Notes: generated by a model not told the origin, from the sequence alone. DNA of 64,000 nt from Halobacillus sp. Marseille-Q1614 (GCF_902809865.1 NZ_CADDWH010000001.1:1488001-1552000), one strand, 5' to 3'; shown: positions 46,111 through 54,204, counted from the stretch's first letter. Numbers and translations are program-made.

Positions 46111-46118
46111 TATTTCTG

Positions 46119-46928
46119 TTATTGCTTAAGTTCTACATAATTCTCAACGACTTCTTTATGGATATCAGGGTGGGATGCCATAATGGTTGTCCGATTTAAC
46201 ATATCGATGTCTTTTCCTTCAGCGGTAGTAACAATCCCTCCCGCTTCATGCACGATAATCGCACCGGCTGCCACATCCCACGGCATTAATGTCAGTGACA
46301 GATAGCCGTCTATAATGCCTTCTGCAACATAAGCAAATTCTAAAGCTGCAGACCCGTAAGACCTTGTGCTGCGGATTTTTTTTACTAAGTTATGAATCCC
46401 TTCGTGCTCAACATGACGGTTCTCAGGAAGAAGCCAAGTCGTATTTAAACAGAGAATTGATTGCTCAATAGGCTTTTTGTAAGAGTTGATTTCGAGTTTC
46501 TTCCCATCTTTATAGGCACCTTCCCCGCGGAGAGCTGTATATAAAATATCGTCCATCACATCATAAATCAGTCCGATTTCACCTACTCCATCCTTATAAA
46601 TCCCAACAGAGATGGCAAAATTTCTTTTCTGGTGAACGAAATTCATTGTTCCGTCAATCGGATCCACAATCCACACCAGTCCTTTAAGGTTTTCAATTTC
46701 ATCCCCGAAACCTTCTTCTCCAAACAGGCGGTGGTCCGGAAAGTGGGACTTAATCTGTTCAGCGAAATAACGCTCCGTCTCCTGATCCATTTCAGTTACT
46801 AAATCATCGGCGTTAGATTTTGTTTCGATTGTTCTTGGTTTGTCAATCTTTTCTCTGATTGTCGTTCCTGCTTCACGAATAAATGATTTTGCGGTTTCAA
46901 ATAGTTCGTTTCTTTCTCTATTATCCAT
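46119..46928 (-). CDS. Inositol monophosphatase family protein (YktC)
   Basis: Mg-dependent sugar/inositol phosphatase of 269 residues. The metal-binding motifs are complete: GEEGFGDE near residue 70, WIVDPIDGTMNFVH near 90 and WDVAAGAIIVHEAGG near 212. Such proteins hydrolyse inositol-1-phosphate or related compounds (fructose-1,6-bisphosphate or PAP in some). B. subtilis YktC has the same neighbours (ykzI, yktB, yktA). Confidence 0.9.
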   Translation of the reverse strand: MDNRERNELFETAKSFIREAGTTIREKIDKPRTIETKSNADDLVTEMDQETERYFAEQIKSHFPDHRLFGEEGFGDEIENLKGLVWIVDPIDGTMNFVHQKRNFAISVGIYKDGVGEIGLIYDVMDDILYTALRGEGAYKDGKKLEINSYKKPIEQSILCLNTTWLLPENRHVEHEGIHNLVKKIRSTRSYGSAALEFAYVAEGIIDGYLSLTLMPWDVAAGAIIVHEAGGIVTTAEGKDIDMLNRTTIMASHPDIHKEVVENYVELKQ

Positions 46929-46988
46929 AATCAGGCCGTACTCCTTAGTTTAAGTTTCATCTATTCTAACAGAACAAAGCAGCCTCAG

Positions 46989-47023
46989 ACAAAAAAGAGC
47001 AACTAAAATCGTTGCTCTTTTTT
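46989..47023 (-). terminator. Terminator after the YkzI-like gene
   Basis: The perfect stem AAAAAAGAGCAAC/GTTGCTCTTTTTT, loop TAAAATC, overlaps the stop of the small gene. Confidence 0.85.
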
Positions 47024-47210
47024 ATTCAGTCCACTCTATGAGCTGCTTGTGCAATTCATATAATCTTTCTTTACACTGCTCAATTTGCTCCTGGTCTTCC
47101 GCTAGCATGGCATCATGTAAAGAAACCAATTCGTAATCAATTTCCATACGGATTACCGGGAGCCTTTCTTCAGCTTCTCTTTTTCTTAATGCTTCCATGA
47201 CATGTTTCAC
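47022..47210 (-). CDS. Small helical protein, YkzI-like
   Basis: A 62-residue charged, helical protein (MKHVMEALRKREAEERLP start, KERLYELHKQLIEW end) with coiled-coil-like spacing and no cysteine or membrane segment. GGAAGGG stands before the ATG. B. subtilis carries a small gene, ykzI, between yktB and yktC, and this fits by size and place; function unknown. Confidence 0.65.
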   Translation of the reverse strand: MKHVMEALRKREAEERLPVIRMEIDYELVSLHDAMLAEDQEQIEQCKERLYELHKQLIEWTE

Positions 47211-47389
47211 TGGCCCTTCCTCCCTTTCTTAATCCTTAGTTATATATATGACTGTAAGCTACTGAAGTTTCAATTTTGATTACTTATTTATAACCTATTT
47301 TTCAAAACATAAAACCTTACAAACACATTGTTTAAGGATCTTTGAGGAGTATGGTAAAATTCCTATAGACTAATCTAGGAGTTGAAACT

Positions 47390-48019
47390 ATGAGTCAGTT
47401 TACTGGATTTACCCAAAAAGATTTTGACGTATTCTCCATTCCAGGTCTTGAAGAAAGAATGGAAGCATTACGCGAAAATATTTCTCCTAAGCTTGAAGTC
47501 ATTGCCTCCGAGCTGGCTGGTGACCTCAGTGTCCAGACAGGAGATGAAATGTTTGTCCATGTAGCCAAGCACGCCAGAAGAACAACCAACCCTCCCAATG
47601 ATACATGGGCCGCGATTGCCTCAAGCAAGAGAGGGTATAAGAAACTTCCTCATTTTCAAATCGGCCTGTGGGGCTCCCATGTGTTTGTCTGGTTTGCTGT
47701 CATCTATGAAAGCCCTATTAAGGAAGATTATGCCCGTACGCTGTTAGAAAACAAGACTGAAGTTCTGTCTTTAGTTCCTGATTCATTCGTCTGGTCTTTA
47801 GATCATACAAAAGAAGATGCAATTCCCCACAAGGAAGTGGACAAAGATAAATTCGAACAAATGGCTGATCGTTTGAAAAACGTTAAGAAATCTGAACTGT
47901 TATGCGGAATTCAGATTGACCGCAGTGATGACATCCTGCAAAAACCTGAAGAGTTTATCTCTTTATGCAGAAATACATTTGAAACTTTACTTCCTTTATA
48001 TCGTTTCGCCCAAAAATAA
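47390..48019 (+). CDS. yktB: YktB family protein (DUF1054)
   Basis: A 209-residue soluble protein matching YktB/DUF1054: FTGFTQKDFDVF at the N-terminus, HVAKHARRTTNPPNDTW near residue 57 and the LPHFQIGLWGSHVFVWFAVIYE stretch in the centre. Function unknown. GGAG lies 8 bases before the ATG, and a TAAAAT -10-like element sits near 47354. Confidence 0.88.
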   Translation: MSQFTGFTQKDFDVFSIPGLEERMEALRENISPKLEVIASELAGDLSVQTGDEMFVHVAKHARRTTNPPNDTWAAIASSKRGYKKLPHFQIGLWGSHVFVWFAVIYESPIKEDYARTLLENKTEVLSLVPDSFVWSLDHTKEDAIPHKEVDKDKFEQMADRLKNVKKSELLCGIQIDRSDDILQKPEEFISLCRNTFETLLPLYRFAQK

Positions 48020-48020
48020 G

Positions 48021-48051
48021 AGCCGCCCTTTACGGGACGGCTTTTATTTTT
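48021..48051 (+). terminator. Terminator after yktB
   Basis: The stem AGCCGCCC/GGGACGGCT (one mismatch) is followed by TTTATTTTT; it lies between convergent yktB and yktA. Confidence 0.7.
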
Positions 48052-48322
48052 GCATATTGAACTTTTCACCTTTGCCAAGGCTCTTAGCTTTTTTCACGGT
48101 TCTATAACATGAATAGCCGGATTCCTTTTCAAACTGGCCGCACAGCTTCTTTTCCTCGCTCTTTGAGGGAACAATCTGCTTAAAACGGCTATAAGCCAAA
48201 AGCAGCTCGTCCGTCTTCACGCCGGACTCATATGCCTTCTCCACCATAGAGTAAAAATTTACAACGTCGATAATTTCTTCCTTCGACCAGTGAATTTCAT
48301 CTATTGGATAATTGTAGCTCAT
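48044..48322 (-). CDS. yktA: UPF0223 family protein YktA
   Basis: A 92-residue protein with the UPF0223 signature YPIDEIHWSKEEIIDVVNFY at the start and a basic end. Function unknown. It follows the nitronate monooxygenase-like gene by 16 bases on the same strand. In B. subtilis yktA lies next to speA and yktB, as here apart from the inserted flavoprotein gene. Confidence 0.9.
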   Translation of the reverse strand: MSYNYPIDEIHWSKEEIIDVVNFYSMVEKAYESGVKTDELLLAYSRFKQIVPSKSEEKKLCGQFEKESGYSCYRTVKKAKSLGKGEKFNMQK

Positions 48323-48338
48323 TTTCTTCTCTCCTTCA

Positions 48339-49295
48339 CTAGCACCACGATTTACGAATTTCCTCCGCTTCGGTAATCATCCGTTGAATCAGCTCTTCTA
48401 CGGAAGGAACATCTTTAATACGGGCCGTTACCTGGCCGGCCCAGCCGAAGCCTTCTGTTTCTTCGCCTTCATAAATATATTTTTTGTTGCGGAGACCGCT
48501 TATATAATCTCTTAACCCCTCATAACCGGGTTCTCCCTTTTCAAGCTCTAATATACGGTCAGTCCATCCATTTTTTAGTGCGCGCGCCGGCGCTCCGAGT
48601 GATCGTTTGATAACAACGGTCGAATTTTCATCCGCTTGAATAAGAGCGTCTTTATAAGCTTGATGGGCGTGCACACATTCTTGCGTTGCAATAAATCTAG
48701 TACCCATTTCTATTCCTTCCGCTCCAAGTGATAGAGCCGCCATCAGCCCTTTGCCATCACCAATCCCCCCTGAAGCGATGACGGGAATGTCTACTGCTTC
48801 TGCCACCTGCGGGGTTAAGACCATCGTGCTCACATCTTCGCGCCCGATATGACCGCCGCCTTCCTGCCCGACTACCATGACAGCCTCCGCCCCGAGCTGC
48901 TCAGCTTTAACAGCCTGTCTTTTCGCTGCCACAAGGACAAGCGTTTTAATATTGGTACCTTCGAGCATATCGAAAATTGGCTTAGGATTTCCGCCGGTTA
49001 TTGATATTACCGGAACATCTTCATCTATTGCTGTCTGAACCATGGATTCAAAAGGACGCCCATGCTGCCCAATGGCGAAATTCACTCCAAACGGGGATGA
49101 AGTCATTGACCTTACTTTATGTATTTCTTCCCTCAGCTGCTCTTCACTGTTCATACTCATCGCTGTGACCTGACCGAGTCCGCCGGCGTTTGAAACAGCT
49201 GCCGCCAGTTCGCTGTAGGCTAAGTGCGCAAGGCCACCTTGAACTATCGGATACTTAATGTTTAAAGATTTCGTAATGCGTGTATTCCAATCCAT
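48339..49295 (-). CDS. Nitronate monooxygenase family flavoprotein
   Basis: A 318-residue FMN-binding TIM-barrel protein of the nitronate monooxygenase (2-nitropropane dioxygenase) family. Visible are YPIVQGGLAHLAYSELAAAVSNAGGLG (the N-terminal FMN region), GQEGGGHIGRE with the histidine near residue 150, and ASGGIGDGKGLMAALSLGAEGIEMGTRF, which binds the FMN phosphate. FabK-type enoyl-ACP reductases share the fold, so the reaction is uncertain. AAAGGAGG lies before the ATG. It sits between yktA and speA, where B. subtilis has no gene. Confidence 0.85.
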   Translation of the reverse strand: MDWNTRITKSLNIKYPIVQGGLAHLAYSELAAAVSNAGGLGQVTAMSMNSEEQLREEIHKVRSMTSSPFGVNFAIGQHGRPFESMVQTAIDEDVPVISITGGNPKPIFDMLEGTNIKTLVLVAAKRQAVKAEQLGAEAVMVVGQEGGGHIGREDVSTMVLTPQVAEAVDIPVIASGGIGDGKGLMAALSLGAEGIEMGTRFIATQECVHAHQAYKDALIQADENSTVVIKRSLGAPARALKNGWTDRILELEKGEPGYEGLRDYISGLRNKKYIYEGEETEGFGWAGQVTARIKDVPSVEELIQRMITEAEEIRKSWC

Positions 49296-49370
49296 AAATG
49301 CCCCTCCTTTTTTTTAGTGTATCACGAACTTTGAACCATTTGAAAAAAGCTAGCCACAAATGACTTATTC

Positions 49371-49379
49371 TGCTATAAT
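49371..49379 (+). promoter_or_regulatory. Extended -10 promoter for speA
   Basis: TGCTATAAT, a consensus extended -10, lies 36 bases before the speA ATG; the -35 is weak. Confidence 0.5.
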
Positions 49380-49415
49380 TCACTTGCTTTTAAGAGAATC
49401 GAGAGGTGCCAATAT

Positions 49416-50882
49416 ATGAATCAAAAAGATACTCCCTTGTTTACAGGGTTAAAAAAACATGCAGCAAAAAACCCGGTCCAGTTTCACATTCCCGGCCACA
49501 AAAAAGGAAAAGGCATGGACAGCGAGTTCACAAAATTCATGGGAGAGGACGCCCTGTCCATCGACCTGATTAACATAGAGCCGTTAGATGACCTTCATCA
49601 CCCCCAAGGAATGATACAGGAGGCGCAGCAGCTTGCGGCCGAAGCTTTTGGAGCTGACTATACGTTCTTCTCCGTTCAAGGGACTTCAGGCGCAATTATG
49701 ACGATGGTTATGAGCGTCTGCCACCCTGGAGATAAAATCATCGTTCCTAGAAATGTTCATAAATCCGTGATGACTGCAATCATTTTCTCAGGGGCCGTTC
49801 CTGTCTTTGTCCACCCGGAGCTTGACGAGAATTTAGGGATTTCACACGGAATCACACCTGAAGCTGTCGAAAAAGCCTGTGAATCCCATCCGGACGCCAA
49901 AGCCGTTCTAGTTATTAACCCGACTTATTTCGGAGTAACAGCCGATTTAAAAAGAATTGTAGAAATTGCACACAGCTTTTCCATCCCCGTCTTAGTCGAT
50001 GAAGCTCACGGTGTCCATATTCACTTTCACCATCAGCTTCCTGTCTCTGCTATGGAAGCAGGAGCTGATTTGGCTGCGACGAGTGTTCATAAACTTGGAG
50101 GAGCATTGACCCAGAGTTCGGTTTTGAATTTACGAGAAGGATTAGTTTTCCATGAACGTGTTCAATCTGTCCTCTCGATGCTGACGACGACTTCAACCTC
50201 CTATATTCTTTTAGCTTCTCTGGATACAGCGCGCCGCCAGCTCATGATGCACGGGAAGGAACTGTTGGACCATACACTGGTGCTTGCCGATTATACTCGA
50301 AAGGCGATCAACGAAATCTCTCCATTATACTGTGCCGGAGATGAAATTCTCGGCAGCCCGGCAACTTTTGATTTTGATCCAACGAAGCTGATTATTTCAG
50401 TAAAGGAGTTAGGCGTAACCGGGTATTATGTGGAAGGCTGGCTTAGAGAGAATTTTAATATCGAAGTGGAGCTGTCAGATCTGTATAACATCCTTTGTTT
50501 AATTACTCCAGGAGATTCCCAAAGTGAAGTTGATCTGTTAATCCACGCATTAAAGCGTCTCGCTGACGAATCAGAGAAGCAGTCAGTGAACGACATAACG
50601 GTTAAAGTTCCGGAAATCCCATTACTTGCTTTAACTCCTAGAGAAGCCTTTTATTCGAAAACAGAAACAGTACGGCTTGAGGACGCTGTAGGAAGAATCA
50701 GCGCGGAGTTTATTATGATCTACCCGCCCGGCATCCCTATTTTCATTCCGGGTGAAATCATTACGAACGATAATGTCCAGTACATTCGGGAAAACATAAA
50801 GGCCGGCCTTCCTGTGCAGGGACCTGAAGATGACACATTAAATACGATCCGCGTAATCCAAGAACAAAGAGCCATACGCTAA
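49416..50882 (+). CDS. speA: Arginine decarboxylase SpeA-type (Orn/Lys/Arg decarboxylase, class I fold)
   Basis: PLP-dependent basic amino acid decarboxylase starting polyamine synthesis; in B. subtilis SpeA makes agmatine from arginine. The 488 residues show HIPGHKKGKG at the N-terminus, the FSVQGTSGAIMTMVMS phosphate-binding segment, the PLP aspartate in VLVDEAHGVH, and the Schiff-base lysine in TSVHKLGGALTQSS (about residue 225). The short form lacks the N-terminal wing domain of enterobacterial enzymes. Arginine specificity is inferred from synteny (yktA, slp, pdh). GAGAGGTG precedes the ATG. Confidence 0.9.
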   Translation: MNQKDTPLFTGLKKHAAKNPVQFHIPGHKKGKGMDSEFTKFMGEDALSIDLINIEPLDDLHHPQGMIQEAQQLAAEAFGADYTFFSVQGTSGAIMTMVMSVCHPGDKIIVPRNVHKSVMTAIIFSGAVPVFVHPELDENLGISHGITPEAVEKACESHPDAKAVLVINPTYFGVTADLKRIVEIAHSFSIPVLVDEAHGVHIHFHHQLPVSAMEAGADLAATSVHKLGGALTQSSVLNLREGLVFHERVQSVLSMLTTTSTSYILLASLDTARRQLMMHGKELLDHTLVLADYTRKAINEISPLYCAGDEILGSPATFDFDPTKLIISVKELGVTGYYVEGWLRENFNIEVELSDLYNILCLITPGDSQSEVDLLIHALKRLADESEKQSVNDITVKVPEIPLLALTPREAFYSKTETVRLEDAVGRISAEFIMIYPPGIPIFIPGEIITNDNVQYIRENIKAGLPVQGPEDDTLNTIRVIQEQRAIR

Positions 50883-50884
50883 AT

Positions 50885-50915
50885 AAAAAAAGGACCGCCT
50901 CGTGGCGGTCCTTTT
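50885..50915 (-). terminator. Terminator of the SR1-type RNA (shared with speA)
   Basis: The stem AAAAGGACCGCC/GGCGGTCCTTTT, loop of 4, is followed by seven T residues on the minus strand; the plus strand has TTTTG, so speA also ends here. Confidence 0.88.
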
Positions 50916-50921
50916 GTTCGT

Positions 50922-51032
50922 TTATTTCTTAGGCTGATTACAAGATGGACATGTGCTGTAGAGAGTCGCTACTTTTTCATTGTCATAATGCTCGATTACT
51001 TTTTGACACTCTTGACATACGATCGTACCCAT
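50922..51032 (-). CDS. sr1P: SR1P-like GapA-binding peptide
   Basis: A 36-residue peptide, MGTIVCQECQKVIEHY and onward, with two CxxC pairs (C6-C9 and C28-C31), which fits a small zinc ribbon. The opening MGTIVCQ and the VATLY segment recall B. subtilis SR1P (39 residues), which binds GapA and promotes its association with RNase J1. AAGGGTGGG lies about 8 bases before the ATG. It is encoded inside the SR1-like RNA, and the genes around it (speA, slp, pdh) are those flanking sr1 in B. subtilis. Confidence 0.8.
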   Translation of the reverse strand: MGTIVCQECQKVIEHYDNEKVATLYSTCPSCNQPKK

Positions 51033-51082
51033 TTAGGAATCCCACCCTTTTTAAATTTTGTTATCGCTTTCACTGTAGTTAC

Positions 51083-51111
51083 ATTTTAATATGACACATT
51101 GTTTTTTTCAA
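51083..51111 (-). promoter_or_regulatory. Promoter of the SR1-like RNA
   Basis: Minus strand TTGAAA (51111-51106), 17-base spacer, TAAAAT (51088-51083); start predicted near 51076. Confidence 0.7.
51088..51098 (-). promoter_or_regulatory. CcpN-like operator in the SR1 promoter spacer
   Basis: The minus strand reads TGTGTCATATT, an exact match to the CcpN consensus TRTGHYATAYW as I recall it. It touches the -10. CcpN represses sr1, gapB and pckA under glycolytic conditions in B. subtilis. Confidence 0.6.
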
Positions 51112-51135
51112 CCCTTTTAGTATAACTTTTTAAAA

Positions 51136-51146
51136 AATGTGACATA
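51136..51146 (-). promoter_or_regulatory. Second CcpN-like site upstream of the SR1 promoter
   Basis: The minus strand reads TATGTCACATT, one mismatch from TRTGHYATAYW, 48 bp upstream of the first site. Paired sites are typical of CcpN promoters. Confidence 0.4.
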
Positions 51147-51184
51147 CTAATTGTTTTGCACTTATTACCTTATGTTTTATTTTA

Positions 51185-51218
51185 TAAAAAAAGAACAGAA
51201 GCCGAGGCATCTGTTCTT
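51185..51218 (-). terminator. Terminator after the deacetylase gene
   Basis: The stem AAGAACAGA/TCTGTTCTT encloses GCC/GGC and is followed by TTTTTTATAAAA on the minus strand. Confidence 0.8.
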
Positions 51219-51222
51219 AGAT

Positions 51223-52047
51223 TTATTTTCCTGGAACTTCAATTAACGCAGGGTCGAGCAGTTCGTATCCTTTATCTCTAAAACCTTTAACAATAGCGGG
51301 AACGGCTTTTGCTGTCCACTCTCTGTCGTGCATAAGGAGGTTGGCGCCAGGCCTCAGGAATTCAGTATTTACCATAATATCTGCCAGACTTTCAGCATTT
51401 TGATACTGTGGTTCCCAGTCATACCCATAGGTCCAATTCATGAGCAGCATACCTTCTTCTTCAGCCACCTGTTTTGTATACTCCGTGTTCTGGCCAAACG
51501 GTGCTCGGAAGAATTTAGGACGCTCTCCGATAATTTCTTCTACAATATCATTCAGCTTCACAATTTCTTCCCTTTGTTCCTGCTCGGAAAGCTCAGGCAA
51601 TGAAGGGTGGCTCATCGTATGGTTTCCAATGGGAAAGCCCATCGATTGGATTTGTTTTAATGTTTCCTTTTCTTCTTCAGTATCGAGGAAATGACCGTTC
51701 ACAAAAAATATCGCTGGTGCTTCCAGTTCTTTAAGTGTCTGGGCAATTTCTAAAGCGTGTGCATCCGGTGCATCATCAAATGTAAGCAGGACCACGTTCT
51801 CGTTCGCATTATGTATCGGTACAAAGGTTCCAGATTCCGTCATCCTATATTGTGATTCTACTTCTTCTGCTTCCTGCACCATTTCTTCAGACTTATCATC
51901 CTCTGTTTCGGCTTCCTCATCCGGCCGTTCGGCTTTTTCTTCAGTAGTTTCTTTTTCTCTTTCTTCCTGCGTCACTGTTTCTTCTGCCTGAATCCCGCAG
52001 CCGGCCATCACAATCAATAACAACAATACACACAGCCAATATTTCAT
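51223..52047 (-). CDS. Polysaccharide deacetylase family lipoprotein
   Basis: A 274-residue secreted, lipid-anchored NodB-type deacetylase. A signal peptide ends in the lipobox MAGC (near residue 17), then a strongly acidic Glu-rich linker (about residues 20-65), then the catalytic domain. Motif 1 is TFDDAPDA, with the usual TFDDGP Gly replaced by Ala; motif 2 is HTMSHPS and motif 3 is RAPFGQN. Substrates in the family are peptidoglycan, chitin or other GlcNAc polymers. AAGGGG lies before the ATG. Single gene with its own terminator. Confidence 0.87.
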   Translation of the reverse strand: MKYWLCVLLLLIVMAGCGIQAEETVTQEEREKETTEEKAERPDEEAETEDDKSEEMVQEAEEVESQYRMTESGTFVPIHNANENVVLLTFDDAPDAHALEIAQTLKELEAPAIFFVNGHFLDTEEEKETLKQIQSMGFPIGNHTMSHPSLPELSEQEQREEIVKLNDIVEEIIGERPKFFRAPFGQNTEYTKQVAEEEGMLLMNWTYGYDWEPQYQNAESLADIMVNTEFLRPGANLLMHDREWTAKAVPAIVKGFRDKGYELLDPALIEVPGK

Positions 52048-52189
52048 TATAAAACCCCTTTATTTTCTGTCTAACCCATATTATAGAGGATTTATCCTAC
52101 CTAATTCATCTTTTTTTTTACTTATTTTTCTTTTTAAATTGATTGTTATTACTTAAGTCCTATATACCGAAAGGATGAGCCCTTCTCGG

Positions 52190-52219
52190 TTGACAAGAAC
52201 CTGCAGCTAGTTTTATATT
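52190..52219 (+). promoter_or_regulatory. Candidate sigma-A promoter upstream of the BCCT gene
   Basis: A consensus -35 TTGACA, 18-base spacer, and TATATT; about 390 bases before the start codon, so a long leader or another target is possible. Confidence 0.4.
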
Positions 52220-52313
52220 AGTCAAGTCGCACTTTCGAGGGTTATAATCCTGCATTTGTTGATCATGGTTGAAACGAATTCGAGGAAAATCTTCTGAATT
52301 CGACTATTCCATT

Positions 52314-52338
52314 GTTTCATTCTGAGTCAGTTGGGTAA
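52314..52338 (+). promoter_or_regulatory. Sigma-B-like promoter upstream of the BCCT gene
   Basis: GTTTCA, 13-base spacer, GGGTAA, close to the Bacillus sigma-B pattern GTTTAA-N12-14-GGGTAT. Osmoprotectant uptake genes such as opuE are known sigma-B targets in B. subtilis. Confidence 0.4.
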
Positions 52339-52619
52339 TATATTTATTGGTACATTCTTCTCAGGTCATTTTTACACATCCCCTTAATTACACCGCTGAT
52401 AAATTGCCCTGGATCAGCCCCCCAGATGATCCAAGCGCATGATTGAGCTGATCGTGCAGATAATAGTATTAAGAATAAAGATAAGTACAGACATGATAAA
52501 TATTCTACTCACATTTATAGAGAATGTTTTCAATCATACTTAGATTTGAGAGATGAGGTACCAAGAGACGAGGGGGATGGATTGAGAACAAAATACGATT
52601 ACAGGAAAGGATGTATGGT

Positions 52620-54146
52620 ATGCAGAACGTAACTAAAGTGTTTTACATTTCCGTGGCAGTTGCCGTCCTCTTCATTATATGGGGCGTCCTGCCGGAATCT
52701 ATAGTGCAGGGAGGAAACCTTGCAGATGTAACAGCCAGCGTCCAAGGTTTCTTAACGGATAAATTTGGCTGGTTCTATTTACTGTCAGCGACAGGTTTTC
52801 TTATCTTTGCCATTTATTTAACCTTTTCTAAATATGGTAAGTTAAAGCTTGGAAAACCTGATGATGAACCTGAGTATCCTTACATTACTTGGTTTGCGAT
52901 GCTGTTTAGTGCCGGAATGGGTATCGGACTCGTATTCTGGGGTGCCGGCGAGCCTATCTCTCACTTCCACGCACCTCCAGGAGTTGAAACGGAGCCTACA
53001 AGTGAAGCTGCGGCAAGAGAAGCTATGAAATACAGCTTCTTCCACTGGGGGTTCCATCCGTGGGCGATTTACGCTGTGTTGGCTCTTGCTCTTGCTTACT
53101 TTAAGTTTAGAAAAAATGCACCAGGGGTGATCAGTGCAGCTCTTACACCTCTATTGGGTGAAGAAAGAGTAAAAGGACCTATTGGTACATTAGTCGATTT
53201 CATTGCCGTGTTTGCTACGATTTTTGGTGTAGCAACTTCTCTTGGATTTGGAACACTGCAAATCGCCAGTGGCCTTTCCTTCAGCTTTGAAGGAATCGAA
53301 AACACTTTTACATTACAGCTTCTCATCATTATTACTGTTACTATCTTATTTATGACTTCTGCAATGACAGGCTTAAATAAAGGAATTAAGTACTTGAGTA
53401 ATATAAATATTGTCTTAGCCTTACTGCTTATGTTCTTTTTACTTTTTGCAGGTCCTACAAACTTCATTATGGACTACTTCACATCAACATTTGGTTCATA
53501 TATTAGAGATTTACCATATATGAGCTTTAGAATGACTCCATTCGCTACAGATAATACTTGGGTTGGCGACTGGACAATTTTCTATTGGGCATGGTGGATT
53601 TCCTGGGCTCCTTTTGTTGGAACGTTCATTGCGCGTGTTTCTAAAGGACGTACGATACGAGAGTTTATTAGTGGCGTACTATTAGTCCCTACCATCTTTG
53701 GGGCTCTCTGGTTCTCAGTTTTTGGCGGTACAGCGATAAACTTAGAGTTCTTCGGCGGACAGGACATTTATTCGGATGTCAGTGAAATAGGAGCAGAAGC
53801 TGCCTTATTCTCTATGCTGCAGCACGTGCCACTTGGTGGAGTAATGACTATTATCGGCCTGCTGTTAATCAGTACATTCTTCATTACTTCCGCAGACTCA
53901 GCAACGTTCGTTTTAGGAATGCAGACAACGAACGGAAGCTTGAATCCTCCATTGAAAGTTAAGTTTATCTGGGGTCTTATTCAAGCAGGTGCAGCGGCTA
54001 TTCTATTATGGCAAGGCGGACTTGGAGCCTTACAGACTGCCGCCATTATCGCCGCATTTCCATTTACTTTAATTATGATTCTGTTATGCTTCTCCTTATT
54101 TAAAGCATTCCAGGAGGAAGGTAAAAAAGTCGGCCTAAAAAAATAA
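52620..54146 (+). CDS. BCCT family glycine betaine-type transporter
   Basis: A 508-residue secondary transporter with twelve predicted membrane segments. Family signatures are AGMGIGLVFWGAGEPISHF (about 100-118), the Trp-rich FYWAWWISWAPFVGTFIARVSKGRTIREF, and the NTTxSxxD-like SADSATFVLGMQTT. OpuD and BetL are close relatives and import glycine betaine or choline-type osmolytes with sodium, so osmoprotection is the likely role. The start at 52620 is chosen since AGGAAAGG is 9 bases upstream; the ATG at 52611 abuts the ribosome binding site. Confidence 0.9.
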   Translation: MQNVTKVFYISVAVAVLFIIWGVLPESIVQGGNLADVTASVQGFLTDKFGWFYLLSATGFLIFAIYLTFSKYGKLKLGKPDDEPEYPYITWFAMLFSAGMGIGLVFWGAGEPISHFHAPPGVETEPTSEAAAREAMKYSFFHWGFHPWAIYAVLALALAYFKFRKNAPGVISAALTPLLGEERVKGPIGTLVDFIAVFATIFGVATSLGFGTLQIASGLSFSFEGIENTFTLQLLIIITVTILFMTSAMTGLNKGIKYLSNINIVLALLLMFFLLFAGPTNFIMDYFTSTFGSYIRDLPYMSFRMTPFATDNTWVGDWTIFYWAWWISWAPFVGTFIARVSKGRTIREFISGVLLVPTIFGALWFSVFGGTAINLEFFGGQDIYSDVSEIGAEAALFSMLQHVPLGGVMTIIGLLLISTFFITSADSATFVLGMQTTNGSLNPPLKVKFIWGLIQAGAAAILLWQGGLGALQTAAIIAAFPFTLIMILLCFSLFKAFQEEGKKVGLKK

Positions 54147-54172
54147 ATATCCGCTTCCTTTTGAACTTCATA

Positions 54173-54204
54173 AAAACCAGCCTCTCTTTACAGAGGCTGG
54201 TTTT
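54173..54204 (+). terminator. Terminator after the BCCT gene
   Basis: A perfect 13-bp stem (AAAACCAGCCTCT/AGAGGCTGGTTTT) with a 6-base loop. Confidence 0.85.

Larger units (their letters stand above)
50885..51076 (-). ncRNA. SR1-like dual-function small RNA
   Basis: Bounded by a consensus-like promoter (51083-51111) and a strong terminator (50885-50915), this predicts a transcript of about 190 nt, close to the 205-nt B. subtilis SR1. It carries the small SR1P-like reading frame and lies at the SR1 position near speA. SR1 in B. subtilis pairs with ahrC mRNA and encodes a GapA-binding peptide. The pairing region was not checked here. Confidence 0.75.
52048..52619. other. Gene-free interval upstream of the BCCT transporter
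   Basis: An AT-rich stretch with no credible gene. It contains a candidate sigma-A promoter, TTGACA (52190-52195), 18 bases, TATATT (52214-52219), and a sigma-B-like promoter (52314-52338), which together would give a long leader for the transporter. Confidence 0.6.

Noticed and set aside
46033-46118. Possible separate terminator for ylaF
   Set aside because: The only hairpin is the one shared with the inositol monophosphatase gene; a distinct element was not seen.
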